A stretch of 64,000 nt of DNA from Druceiella hillmani (Eukaryota; Arthropoda; Insecta; Lepidoptera; Hepialidae). Under the pieces are notes generated by a model. That model made no database searches, was not told where the DNA came from, and worked only from the letters and a program-made list of their open reading frames with translations. Both the position numbers and the translations under genes were made by a program. Where the stretch lies: positions 23,806,001 through 23,870,000 of the forward strand of contig JAYKKI010000029.1 of assembly GCA_039881145.1 (NCBI GenBank), given 5' to 3'. Below are positions 12,968 through 25,128 of the stretch, piece after piece. Every line of letters starts with the position of its first letter. Within the stretch, counting starts at the first letter, position 1.

Positions 12968-13120
12968 AATTATTTATTTATTTATTTATTTATCTACTTT
13001 AATGTATCTAATTGATACATATGGCGGACTTATTGCTGCAAGAGCAATCTCTTACAGCCAACCACAATTATCAGGTCATTGTAAGAGTAGTGCAGTCTTT
13101 AAGAGACTGTTAGCTTCCGC
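12968..13120 (-). mobile_element. tRNA-derived SINE, copy 2 (3' part)
   Basis: On the minus strand the 3' half is clear: 'ggttggctgtaagagatt', 'gcagcaataagtccgcc', 'tgtatcaattagatac', then a longer (TAAA)n tail than in copy 1. The 3' part aligns almost word for word with copy 3 at 38915-38986. The tRNA-like head is too diverged to recognise. Confidence 0.72.
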
Positions 13121-13797
13121 TACCCTATATTGATGCTGATATTATACTTGTGCCTGAATGTATACAAGAGGTCGTAAATTATTTTACGAAAAACCCAACT
13201 GTGAGTGCACTTAGATGTTTTTTAATAAGCCATATGATTGCACATTGTTACCTAAAGAAACATAAAGGCATGATTATACAAATATGATTATACAAAGGTT
13301 CAGTACACTCAGATTATATTTACAGACCTTTACATTTTGATTACTATGATTTTTGCTTTAATGTTCAGTCAATATATAAGGGACAGATTGCTTTGTAATA
13401 AAATTTTATCTCCTGATGGAAACATATTTAATAAAAATGGAATTCTCATATTTGAACTCTCATATTTTGATGCAAACAAATGTTTATGCCACAAGGCATA
13501 TATCATTTCAGCATTGTTGGTCCAGAAACATTTGAACTGGAATCCAAGACAATTTTATTCTTGGACACGTTTTTTCCACCTCGATTAAATGCCCAATGTT
13601 ATTTAAATTTCAGCCAGCTTATGCTAGAATAATACATATTATAATCAATTTAATGGCATGACAGAACCAGCATGACAACACTTGCACACTCTTCGGCTGC
13701 TGTATGTGAAATTATCCTAATCTAATTTAATGGTCGGTGGATTGATCAGCGAGCACTACGTTCGAAATGTGATAGGTTTCGAGATTTAAACGAAATA
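13121..13797. other. AT-rich intergenic DNA, no gene seen
   Basis: An 83-codon open frame at 13337-13588 has no recognised domain or splice partners and is not called. Confidence 0.55.
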
Positions 13798-13854
13798 GAC
13801 CTTCTTTATCTGAAGTTACATAAAATATTTATGTAACTTCAGATAAAGAAGGTC
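13798..13854. repeat. Perfect hairpin, 27-nt arms with 3-nt loop
   Basis: Positions 13798-13824 and 13828-13854 are exact reverse complements. The 3-nt loop leaves no room for a transposon body, so this is a snap-back rather than a MITE. Confidence 0.92.
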
Positions 13855-14126
13855 TTCAAGATGTTGTAATCGGAACTTAGAATGATTTTGCGGAGAGCTC
13901 ACCACTATATAAGTAGACGAGCGTGCAAGTGTTTAATGCTGCCAGGCCAAGTTTTTGAACAATATCTATAGTACAATCATAATTCTTTATAAAATTTATG
14001 TGTGAAATTTTGTACACCAATAGCTATAAACGTATATATATATATAGGAGATACATCGATTATACCGATATAAATATCTACATTTACTATTGTTAATATT
14101 CGTGTACTTACATTATGTATTTGCCA

Positions 14127-14347
14127 CAATTAAATGAAACTACGTGATGTAGTATTATTTCTACTTTCTTTAAGTTTTTTACCACGAGCTAGGTTTCATT
14201 ATATTATAACATCTTCAGGTGGGCTATTAGCAAAGATGCTTGCTAATAGCCCACCTGAAGATGTTGTAATACAACGAAATCTAGGTCGCGATAAAGAACT
14301 TAAAGAAAGTAAAAATAATACTACGTCACGTAGTTTCATTTAATTGC
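14127..14347. repeat. Large foldback, about 107-nt arms
   Basis: The left arm (14127-14233) pairs with the right arm (14240-14347) almost end to end across a 6-nt loop, with scattered mismatches (for example acgtgatgta against tacgtcacgta). The 69-codon frame that spans it is a shadow of the palindrome. A foldback MITE is possible, but no convincing target-site duplication was found. Confidence 0.85.
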
Positions 14348-15240
14348 GACTAATGAATTTCTACAAAATTAGCGCCAACTATATATTCAATTATGCATTT
14401 GAACAAGGCTGTCTTTAGCCAAGTGGAGGTCCATAGTCCTTTTGATATGGGAGCCCTCTGTCAAAAGTTATTTAGTGAAATACTTACAGTTAACAAGAGA
14501 GAAAATTATAAATTTAAATTTTAATAATTCAAAACTTGTGAACATATTTGAACTTAAAAAGTTATAATTATGTAACAGATATTTTCTCATTTTTTATTTA
14601 ATATCAACAATTACATTTTCAATTCAAAGCTGTTCAATATTTCTTGAAATATCGAATTTCCTATTTAAATTCTAATTTTTTCAATTTTGAGGCAGAACAT
14701 ATTCCTTCCTGCTATTTCTATATTTGTAAACATATGTCACATTTTCTCTACTTTCATAAGATGATGAAACATTTGTGAATACTAACAGATTCTTGATTTT
14801 CACTAATCTGAACATGTTTGAAATATTGAATACTAAATGAAATACTAAATTCAAACATTCCATCTCTAGTGCTTCCGATCTAATATTATTGTGGTAGATT
14901 TTTGTAACTTTGTATTAACTCTTCTGAATTAATACTTTAAAGTGAGACAAGGAGCATTTATTGGTTTGTTCGTAAAAATTTTATCAATGTTTCAAATATA
15001 CGATCAAGGTACTTTATTATAGGAATAAAAGTTTCTATTTGAAATTTTTCCTTTCTATTTAATTGCATGAACTCTGCAACTCCACATATTTTACTTTACG
15101 AATACTTACAACCGGGGTGTTGAAGACAATAGAAAGTTGAATTGTGCAACTTTTGAATTGTTTTATAATAAAATAACTTTGGGAAAATAACCAACTGAGC
15201 TGACAGAGTTGCCATTATTAAATCATGTTAAGACTGCTGT
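14348..15240. other. AT-rich intergenic DNA, no gene seen
   Basis: No supported feature on either strand. Confidence 0.6.
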
Positions 15241-15353
15241 ACTTCTGTCTCCATATCTAGGTACCCACATTTTAGGGGTCCTCTATCGTTGGGGACTCCT
15301 AAGATGTGGGTCCCTGGATATGGGATCAACGGTTCTTGTGTTTAGACAGAAGT
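15241..15353. repeat. Imperfect foldback just upstream of the TMEM53-like gene
   Basis: The outer arms 'acttctgtct' and 'agacagaagt' and the inner arms 'ccatatctaggtacccacat' and 'atgtgggtccctggatatgg' pair around a 'tctatcgtt' loop. It lies about 600 bases upstream of the first supported coding exon and could be promoter-proximal, but no promoter element is proven. Confidence 0.75.
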
Positions 15354-15932
15354 GTATTCGATAGTATAAATTTGTATATTCTTTTATTTAATTCTCTTAA
15401 ATTGTAATGTAATAAAAAACTAAATTATAATCATAATAAACTTGTCACAATGTCGTAAGCTTGAGTTTGATGTTCAACTTAATTCTTTATGGGTGCATAT
15501 TGTAAACAAAATGATTTAATAGAATGTAGACATTTTCAGCATAATTGAAAATGTTCATATAGTTCCTCAAATTTTTCTATAAATTCATATTCAAATTGAC
15601 GCAGAGAAGCACCTGTATGAATAAGAAGCATTTCTATGTTACACAACACAAAAATTAACAGGGTGTTGAGCAGGAAACATTGCTGTCTTTGACGTATGAC
15701 TGTGTACATCGATTTTAACAGAGCGAATTGAATTTACATTTATTATAAAGTTTTAACTCGTACAAATTATAGAATATCAGTACAAGTAAAATATTTTTAA
15801 ACAAATTTTATTTTAACAATATTTATTTTTAAATTTTCTAATTTTTGAAACTACTTTTATACTCATACTTATAAAGAGATAAATGAGATATTTTAAATTC
15901 ACACTATAATCAATGAAAAATTCATATTACAG
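15354..15932. other. Upstream region of the TMEM53-like gene
   Basis: No clear core promoter can be defended in this AT-rich stretch. A polypyrimidine-poor but acceptor-like 'attacag' ends at 15932, and the frame of the gene is open from there to the ATG at 15966, so an upstream exon may exist that was not identified. Confidence 0.4.
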
Positions 15933-15965
15933 TTAACAAAAAAGGCTCCACATGTAATTATTTCT

Positions 15966-18900
15966 ATGAAACTATCAACAGCGCAGCAGATTCAGTTTCA
16001 GAATGTTTCAAAATATGACATCACGAAGACAATAAGGTATATCACTAAAGAGAAATCTATTTTAAAATTTAACCAGCGAACATTCAAGTAAGTGAATACA
16101 TGACTGCCGAGGAATGAATTTTTATTAAGACGAGCACAGTATTAAAATATTTGTTTTATTATATAGATTAGCCAATCCGACTGGAAAACCACTATGCATA
16201 ATGCTCACTTGGATGAATGCAAAAGATAAACATGTAGACAAATATTTAAAAATTTATTTGGAATGGGGCTTTGATGTACTCACAGTGGCTCTACCAACGT
16301 TGCACTTCCTCTTTCCTCCAATCGGTTTTCAGGTGAAACTGGCAGTTTGTTTATATTTTTATATGTTTACGATATAGTTGATAGGTCGTTCATTTGATAC
16401 CATTAGATATTCTTATGTTTAATAATTTTAATATATGCTAGAAGCATGTATTAAAATTATCAAACATTAGTTATGAAACATTTATATAGATTCTATCTAT
16501 GGTCAAACCTGACATAAAGCTATTTCAAAATAACCTAAGGAAATTGACAAAACTTTAAATGCAACAGTCTATCATTTTCGTCGTATATAAATGTTTCAAG
16601 GGCTTGTTATATCGCTATGTGATCATAATCATATCTGAAGCGATGCACTAGGAGCTGAAGTTTTTACTACATGTTTCAAGCTAGTACTTAGACCAACTCA
16701 AATTATTTCAACTTCTGTACTTCAACTCAAGCTGCAATAGCGGCTTCTTAGCTCTGTGGTAGTAGCAATATTGATATTGCACACATCGCTCATAACAATT
16801 TAAAACTCACATTCACCAAGCAGAATGCTATTATTATTGGGCTCTTAGTGAAGCATTTATTCCATCTCTCTCTTCTCTGTGCATTGTGATATGATGTAGG
16901 TAACATATGTGCCGCAAGGAATCTCCGTATCAAATATAGGTAGTTTCAGATCCATTGTTATCCTCTCTATATACCAGCCGCTATATCTATTTAGCTTTGC
17001 AATGTCTATTTAAGCTTGACTTTAAAGTCAATTTTACAGTTAGCAAATGTTAATACCATTATGGGTTTTTCAGCAAGCATTAGATGATCATAATTTTCAC
17101 TTATCATTATGTTTTGTACTTTTCTAGAACTTAGATTACAAGTTGATGTTACAAGTTTCATCGGGCTGCGTACATCGATGACAGAATTTTAATAGACCGC
17201 CTTGGCAAGATAAAGTTTTGTGTCCCACTCCTACCCTCATTTTTTGGTTATTTCGAATAGGGTACTTTCGATACATAATAGGACGGAACTTTTTATTTGT
17301 TTCCTAATTTACCTAATCAAAAGTAAGCCAGGGTTTGATTTTCAGAGCTTTGCTATTCGTAATTCCATTAGTGGCATTGTGAGAATAGCATATTGTTTTC
17401 TATTGGTTGAGGAATTGTATATGTTTACTTTTGTCTGAAAAGCAGTTTTCACATGGATGGTACATGACACTGATACTTTTGTCAAGTGGAGTATGGCAAG
17501 TGTAAGACACTTCCCATGACTAGCTCAATCTCTATAGAGCTGAAAGCATGCTGCTATCAGATTTGTATATGTATATAAGTGGCACAAAGCATTTCTGTGT
17601 TGATTTGATCTGTAAAAATGAAATTATGTAAAAAACTCAGTTTCATGTTTTGTGATTCTAGGGATTAGAATATGAATCTATTATTTGAAATCCACATAAC
17701 ATCAAGTCAAGGATTTAGCAAGTATAAAAAGCATTCCTAGAATATTTTGTTGTGTAATGTTGTAGTTATTTTCCATTTCATTTCACTTTCATGCCATATT
17801 CCTATTAGCAAAATTTTTCATTCTCTTTGCTTTATTACTTCTTACATTGACACAGCCATCATCTTGTTGCAATACCACTGTCCCGAAGCAAAATTATACA
17901 ATTATTTTTTAATTTCGCACTATATTTAAACAATCAACTACATAGTTATGATTATGCAAAAGTGAGATTTTTCTATGATAAATCGAAGTATGTTTGTGAT
18001 TTGTGTTGATAATATGTTAATGATAATAAATAAATACTCTTTTATTCGTATGTTTTTAATTGACAGGTAGAAAAGCAAAATCGTATCTGTCCAAGAACAT
18101 TGAAATGTCGAAAATTACTTGTTTATATTTTAACATGAAAGGATCATAATAAGGACTTGAAACTTTATATAGATATTAATTTTTGATTATATATAAGTTA
18201 TTTAAAAATAAATTTTTAAAAACAGTCATCAATTTTTAAACGAGACATTCAAAAAATTTAACCCCCGTTATACAAACATTTTAAATTCGTTATATTAAAA
18301 GCAGGGATTACTAATTAAAAACCAGAAAACATAATAGCATGTTCACTGACCGAATGTAGCAGTGACTATAAAATTTTTTTGTCTAATGTTATCAAATATA
18401 TGGAGAGCTTTACTTACCTTCCTAACTTTTCCTTAATTATTTTTCATTGCTCAAGATTTTTCGTCATTTTGCATACTCTTATTAAAATTACATGAAAACT
18501 GCAATAACCTCACAATGCATCTGCTTAGAAAAGTAATGAATTTGCCACATAGAAATTTATAAAATGAACACGTGTGATTTGTTGAAGAAGACTGAGGCGA
18601 ATATGCTTATAATAATTTCAGGATTAAGGCATTTCTGTTTCTAAGGTCCTATTTGAACATTATTTTACTTACAATTAAAACGATTTTGATCAATTTGCCA
18701 TCTAAACAATTAAAAAACACATAGGTTATTTTTCTTTAATTTTGTATTAATGTGACCCCTAAATTATCAAAAAGAAATGAAAAAAATAATATCTAAAAAA
18801 CATTTTTCATTGAACATTTTTCAGGTTACAGCAGCTAATTTGGTCAAATTCCTACATTCCAATAATTCATTCGCTCCCCTGATGTTGCACGGTTTCTCGG

Positions 18901-21900
18901 GAGGAATTTGCATTTGGGGAGAAGTCTCTGAAATCATTGCAGCCAATAGACAAAAGTTAGTCTTATAATTTGTGAATTATGTAGTGTAAAGTATTGGGGA
19001 TTATATGGAAAAAATGGTAATTTCGAGTTGTTCTTGCTCTGAAAATGATTGGTTTAATTATTTTTAGAATTGAAGTTAATGTTATAAAAAATGTTGTTTT
19101 ATGTGATAAATGTTGTTTTGTGTCCTATGTCCGACAAAGATTTTTAATAGCCATTAAAGGAGATACGTTTGACAATGTTGTTAATATAAGAAACCAGATG
19201 CAATTGAAGTGTAGTAAAATTTAAATGGATATGAGAAAGGTATGTTAGATCTAAGTCATACATTTTTCATTTGAGAATGTGTAACTCAATATTCTTGGGG
19301 GTCAAGGTAAGTGGACAAATTCTTCAATTCCTTACAAAATGAATAAATTACATAACACAGTACTTACAATTAAACAGTATTTACCTACTTAGGTAGAATT
19401 GCTCAGCATTTTGCATTCATGAAATTTCTACATGCAGTTGTAGAATAGACTTTCTGGTCATGTCCTCACAATTGCCTTAGGGCTTAGATATTCTTAGAGG
19501 TTTAGAAATTCCTAAATTTCAAGTGTATTGAGCATATTAAAAATCTGCAGAAGTTTTCCTTGCTTTAGATATTTGAAAGTAAAAAAAAAAGATTATGGTT
19601 TTATTTTGAATTAATTTAAGATGCCAGTTAACACAGTTTGATTAATATTCTTTTTCTTTCAGATACCAATCCATAAGGCGACGAGTAATTTGCCAGGTTT
19701 GGGATAGTGCAATAAATAATAAGGCTTCTCATATAAAGCTTTCCGTTGCCCTTTTTCCCAAAAATGTTTTAGTGCAGAGTGTTGGTATTATTTATTGCAA
19801 GTGAGTTTACTCAGAAAAGTTTTTATTAATTAATTAATTATGAATTCAAAAAATTATCCAAGATTTGAATTTTAACATGTTTCTTTATTTAAAAAGAAAA
19901 ATCATATCATTGTACACTGGAAAATTATTTATCTGCCATGTTTAATTGTAGCACATATACCAATTTCTATAGAGTATATTTAAATAACTTGTGTTTTTGT
20001 GAAAATTATTTAAAAAACTACTTTGCCTCAAATGTAAGGTACCTGCGGCAGATAAACCCAGGAGACTGAAATATACACAATAAAATAATTTGATTTGTTA
20101 AATACTTCACACTCATATAGAATGGGACAATATACGGTAGCAAAGCGTTTGTGTTTCACTTTTGTTACCTTCTTGCCGATGATGGAGCGCTTATTTTGTG
20201 TGCCTGTAGCGACAACAATAGTTCATAATTTTATTTTTATAAATGATCAGAAATTTTATAATCGTTTATGCAAATAAAATTATGAATTAAATGGTTTTTT
20301 TGTCCTCTTATTTCTTTTGAAGTTTTTTTTTAAAAAACTAAAATAAATTTTATCATAGTGGGAAGATTTATTTTATGAAATCAACATGAAATAGCTCAAC
20401 AAATATGAGATTGGTCTTTCTTCATTCTTAAAATTTTGAAGTTTTAATTTTTAAGGTATTAAAACTTTCAGAATAAAAATTTCTGAATCAAATAATAAAG
20501 TGATATGATGGAATTTAAATTATACTAAAATTTGACTTAAATTTAGTTTTTCTGTAAGATATAAGTGTTGTATTGTTTTTTATTAAATATTTAATTCAAG
20601 TGAAGCCTTAGTAGCCATTATTAAACTAGCATAGTTTAATAAGGCCAAAGAAGAGGTTTTTTAAAAACGTGCTAAACATTAAAATATGTTGGAATTATTA
20701 CCAACATATTTTAATGTTTATTCTTTTATAAAGTTTATATTTAATACCAATTAGAGAAATTCAAAATGATAATTAATTAAAATATTTAACTTTTAAATCA
20801 AGTGGGTCGTATTTACCGCAAGCATCTTAGTATAAAAATAGTTTTTGTTTGAATTGTCTTCAAATTAATATCCCCATCCCCATAACATCATTACTATTGA
20901 TTAAAAAAATGTTACAGGTTACATTTCCTAATATTTCGCCAAAGTTTTACAATACCTACACAGAACGCTCGTTCGGCATATCTTCATATTCCATTTCCAG
21001 CGCCTGCCTTAATCTTTGTTAGTTCTACAGATCCACTTGGTTCTGAGTCTAGTAATAGAATGGTGAGTGAAAAATGGGAATCATTAGGTGTTAAGGTAAG
21101 CAATCATTTTCAATTTCAATTTTCATATCTTCATACCATGTTTACAAAAACAAAGCATGTATGACAGTTGTCAGCTATGATGTGAGGTGCACAACATTGT
21201 GAATACCAACTTTCCACTATTGCCAAGAGACCTCAATTGCATTTGTTAATAGCATGTGAAGGTGTCAGTAAGAAGACTTATAATATTAATTTTTATACAT
21301 CTCTCGATATAGAAGTTATTAACGATGACCAACATACTGTGTTTTAAGTTTCTGTTTTATTGCACTCTTCCAGCTGAGTTATGGAGAACTATTTGAATGT
21401 GTGGCTTGGAAATTTGACAGATTCACAATCTCTAAGATATTTGAGGTAGATTCATAATTATTAACAGCCTATTACATATTTCGAACTCTTTCAAGTTTAA
21501 ATGGTCTGTTTCATATTATGAAAAGTAAATCTTCGTCTTGAAAGATGGTGAACAACTGACCTTCCACTAGCTGCATTTTCTTCAAAATACATCAGCCCAT
21601 AAAACTAATATTTTGTTTCTTTATATTACATAAGTGATAAAAATTGTATTTCCTGTTCTTTTCCTCTTCTTTGCTGGAGCATATGGGATGTGAGACACAG
21701 CACCATCTGAAGTAGTTGCTGTCAAGGGCTTCAAGTTATTGTATTTTGCAACTCCAAATAGTTTTTGAAAATCTTCATTTAGGAGAAACTTATGTTACAA
21801 AAAAAGAATTATCCTTTTTAAGCGTTGGTCCAATCTAACTCTACTTTCTAGATAACAAATGTTGTTATTGAAGTTTTGGTTCCAGAATAACTTTAAATCT

Positions 21901-22758
21901 CATTAATATCACAAATGATTTTACAATTCCCTGGTTACTCCTGAGAAGAGAACAATAATTGATAAAGGAAAACTAAATATATTGAATTTTTTTACTCGAG
22001 ACAGAAAATAGTACACTTATTAAAAAGTAATCAATCTTTAGTATGAGAAATTATATAGTAATTTTAGTAGTTATTTATTCATTTCTACTAATGATATTAA
22101 TGCTTGTCTTAATTTTATGGAAAACTTCTTTAAAGGAATGAAACTTGGTATTATTTTCTTCGTAATTATAAGATAATTTAAATTTTAAAGTGTCAGTGAT
22201 AAACCAGACACTTTAATTTTCCATCAAATTAAATTTTCCATTTCGTTACTTGGAAAAGCCTCAAAATACAAACCGGTATTGGAATCCAACCAAATTGACT
22301 GTATAATCATTTTGGTGCAATCTTGTTTCCAATGATGATTATGCTGGATCATCACACTTGGACTATTAACATTTACAGTTGATGTTATTGTGCATGATCC
22401 ATTTTTAATAACCAGTGATGATTTCTTTCAAAACAGTTCGATTTCATTGAGTTTAAAATGAGTTGATTGATTCATTATGTTAAGTAAATCTGTTTCAATT
22501 CATGTGAGAGAGATTTACTTAACACAATGAATGCCGACAAATGAACCGAGACCTAACGACAGATCTGATACCGATGGATCGAAAACCGAGGACGCTAAAA
22601 AATATTAAATGATCGACAAATTTTGTGTGTGATACATGTAATCCTTCTGTAACAGTGGTATGCAGTGGTTTTTGGATAGGACAAACAATCGAGGAAGGCA
22701 CATATAAAAATATACATGTATATGTAAACATACATATACGCAAACATGTCTGTATGTG

Positions 22759-22800
<42 letters not shown>

Positions 22801-25082
22801 AATTTATAATTTTCCAAAGGACAAAAACCACCCAAGCAAATATCTTAAGGAAAATGGTATTAAATTGTGAACTAAACAAACACATTGTTCCCGCTAGATC
22901 CATTTTACACAGTTGTGTGACTTAATTAAAATTTATCAACTATTTTTTTAAATATCCTACTATAATACTTTCTAATACCCAAATTGGTCTATCTTCTACT
23001 TGGAATATCCACAATATCTTAAATACTCTATAAAAACTATCAGTAAACCCGTCTTTAGAGAAAATGTTGTTTTACTTTGAATAATGATAAATATTTTTAG
23101 TAAAAATTTAAAAAAAAAAGTTTAGGTAGATATTCAATTCGAAATCTTTAGATTTTGTAATAAATAATTGGCAAATGACAAGAACTTTTCATCCCAGATA
23201 TCAAGGTTAGATACGAGAATGATATTGCCATCCCATAATGGAAACAGAAGATATTCATCGCTTTACTATGTTGGAAAAAATAAGAACTTTGCTTATATTT
23301 TTCGAATTTGCAAAATAAATTTTTGCATCAACTGAGCAGAAAATGTTTATATTCTGGAATATTACCTGCAGATTTTGATAAAACTCAATTAAGAATATAA
23401 TCATAATAAGCTACAAACATTACTAGGATATTTATCTCGCATTTCACTCGGAGCAGTGTTTAATCTGGTGATATAACTGACACACTGATATAGCACTACG
23501 TCATGTATTAAATTACTACAATCATACTTGCATACTTATATTAAAATATGTGTTCACTTAATACCTTTTGCTTGCAACTAACATTTAATAAACCAAGAAA
23601 ACACCTTTCAATATCATTATTTGACATACATATATCTTATTATATTTTCGAGTTATTCCCTTCTACTTAAGTCTGGTGTTTTGTAAATTATTATTCAAAT
23701 AAATTTATTATGAGCAATTTCTAAACTAATTTGGTAAGTATAACATCATCTACAGAACAAAATTAAATCATTTCGAATTCACCTAGCTTGTTGTAAAAAT
23801 GACATTGAATTACACTGAAAATATATCTCAATAATTGATTATGAGGTAAAGATCAAATGTTTAGTACTTAAACTTTTGGCTATCTTTAATGATGTAAGTC
23901 AATTTTAGTTTGTTATAGAAAATGGTTGTGTTAAGAATTGAATTGTAATTTCATACTAGGTAAGATACGAATGAAGTTTGTTTGTCTCATCTAAAATTAG
24001 ACTCACTGGTAGACGTTTGGTTTGTGCGTATGGACCATGAATCATATAATAAAGTGAGACTTTGCATAATCACTATAAGTAAAATATATTTAAATATTCA
24101 TAAATATGTGAGGTATATATGCCAGATGTTCATGGCAAGCGAAATGTGATTCCTTATAAGACACTTCACAGTGCCACCGTGGTAGGCACTGTGCTACATT
24201 ACGCAAAAATACAATGATAAAATATTGTATTTTTGCGTAATAATGATGAAATACAAGCTTCAGTAAATTGACCAGAATGTTGGTTATCTTTATGTAAAAT
24301 ATCACCAGAAAGGATTTTTTTAAACTATTTCTGACACATGCATTCTATTAAGCAATGCATGCCATAAACTTGTTACATCACTTAGCGAGACTCAGCGGCT
24401 ATCTTTCCTTGACAAAAATAGAAACGTAAAATATGTTGAAATTATTTACTTTTGCACTCCATATTAAAATTGAATTTAAGCTAACAGATGCAAATGAATT
24501 CATTTTGCTTTTAAAGTAAGCTAAAAGTGATAGCTATCAAAAAGAAAAAAATTAAAATATTGACAGAAATCTCTTAAAACAAACATAATGCTATTTGTTG
24601 AGGATGGTAATTACTTTCTTGTCAACCTAATATTTTGCAGACAATCTATCTTAGATTCTAAATATGATGGTCTCATAAATTATATAAAAATTATTTTTAT
24701 GACACAACCACATTTGACTTGACAACATTTTAAATTATGAATGTGTAAAGAAACAACAACAATTAGCTAAAGATATTATGTACATATTTGAATTAAATGA
24801 ATATTTTCTATTTTAGTTTATTTTTATCAAGATTCTTAGATGTAAAATGTTTATGACCAATAAATCAATTTTGATTTAAGCATCATTTCGGAGACTGTAA
24901 TTTTGCTCTTAAGTCTAATAAAATTGCAGGTAACATTCAAGTGCTGGGATAAATCACCACATGTGCAGCATTTATTTAGTCATCGCAAAGAGTATATTAC
25001 GATACTCTACAATCATATAGAGCAATGTGGCCTAGTGAAACATAATGATCATCAGATGGAGGCTAAGTTGAATTGTTTGTGA
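15966..25082 (+). CDS. TMEM53: TMEM53/DUF829-family alpha/beta-hydrolase-like protein, six exons
   Basis: Exons are 15966-16087, 16167-16332, 18825-18955, 19663-19800, 20918-21095 and 24930-25082. All introns are GT-AG and the summed 888 bases give 295 codons plus TGA, close to the human protein's 277. The family is a membrane-associated, nuclear-envelope alpha/beta-hydrolase-like fold whose reaction is not settled. Visible landmarks are KPLCIMLTWMNAKDKHVDKY at residues 48-67 (first strand and the family's conserved KHxxKY region), HGFSGG with candidate nucleophile Ser121, QVWDSA at 151-156, STDPLGS with candidate Asp224, and SPHVQH with candidate His256. The catalytic roles are inferred from fold and position. 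The ATG at 15966 is the first in frame, but the frame stays open upstream to an acceptor-like AG at 15931-15932, so the N-terminus may be longer. Intron 5 (3834 bases) contains a TA repeat, hairpins and the start of a duplicated block. No frameshift or stop disrupts the exons, so the gene is probably functional. Confidence 0.93.
16745..16825 (+). mobile_element. tRNA-like SINE head in intron 2 (tentative)
   Basis: The phrase 'cttcttagctctgtggtag' resembles an internal A box and the later 'caatttaaaactcac' a decayed B box, at roughly tRNA spacing. No cloverleaf can be drawn with confidence, so it is not a tRNA gene. It may be a separate SINE family from the copies near 12.4, 13.0 and 38.8 kb. 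Confidence 0.3.
20618..20642. repeat. Small hairpin in intron 4
   Basis: 11-nt arms ('ttattaaacta' and complement) surround a 3-nt loop. It lies about 30 bases before a longer hairpin in the same intron. Confidence 0.75.
20674..20719. repeat. Perfect hairpin in intron 4, 19-nt arms
   Basis: Positions 20674-20692 and 20701-20719 are exact reverse complements around an 8-nt loop. The intron is transcribed, so the structure would exist in the pre-mRNA. Confidence 0.88.
22470..22532. repeat. Hairpin in intron 5, about 22-nt arms
   Basis: The left arm at 22470-22491 and right arm at 22511-22532 pair with about one mismatch around a 19-nt loop. Confidence 0.82.
22715..22798. repeat. TA/CA microsatellite in intron 5 at a duplication edge
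   Basis: A degenerate purine-pyrimidine tract (ACATATAC-type) passes into a pure TA run ending at 22798. Immediately after it, 'accaatttataattttc' begins the block that recurs from 47526 onward, so this repeat marks the left edge of the duplicated DNA. Confidence 0.8.
24167..24240. repeat. Two adjacent hairpins in intron 5
   Basis: The first has 9-nt arms (24167-24175 and 24185-24193). The second has 17-nt perfect arms (24199-24215 and 24224-24240) around an 8-nt loop. The duplicate block near 50.97-51.0 kb keeps 'ggcactgtg' but lacks the second hairpin, so the second arm seems to have arisen after the duplication. Confidence 0.85.
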
Positions 25083-25122
25083 ATTTCAATTACAATTATT
25101 GTAATTATTTTATATCACATTT

Positions 25123-25128
25123 AATAAA
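25123..25128 (+). promoter_or_regulatory. Poly(A) signal AATAAA of the TMEM53-like gene
   Basis: A canonical AATAAA lies 41 bases after the stop codon at 25080-25082, giving a short 3' UTR. In this AT-rich DNA the hexamer is common by chance, so position is the main support. Confidence 0.65.

Noticed and set aside
14134..14343. 69-codon frame
   Set aside because: It coincides with the large foldback; both arms encode mirrored text.
16745..16825. A functional tRNA gene
   Set aside because: A/B-box-like words are present but no cloverleaf or anticodon stem can be drawn; kept only as a tentative SINE head.
22595..22903. Frames of 74-102 codons on both strands in intron 5
   Set aside because: They run across the TA/CA repeat and sit within an intron of the supported gene; no domain.
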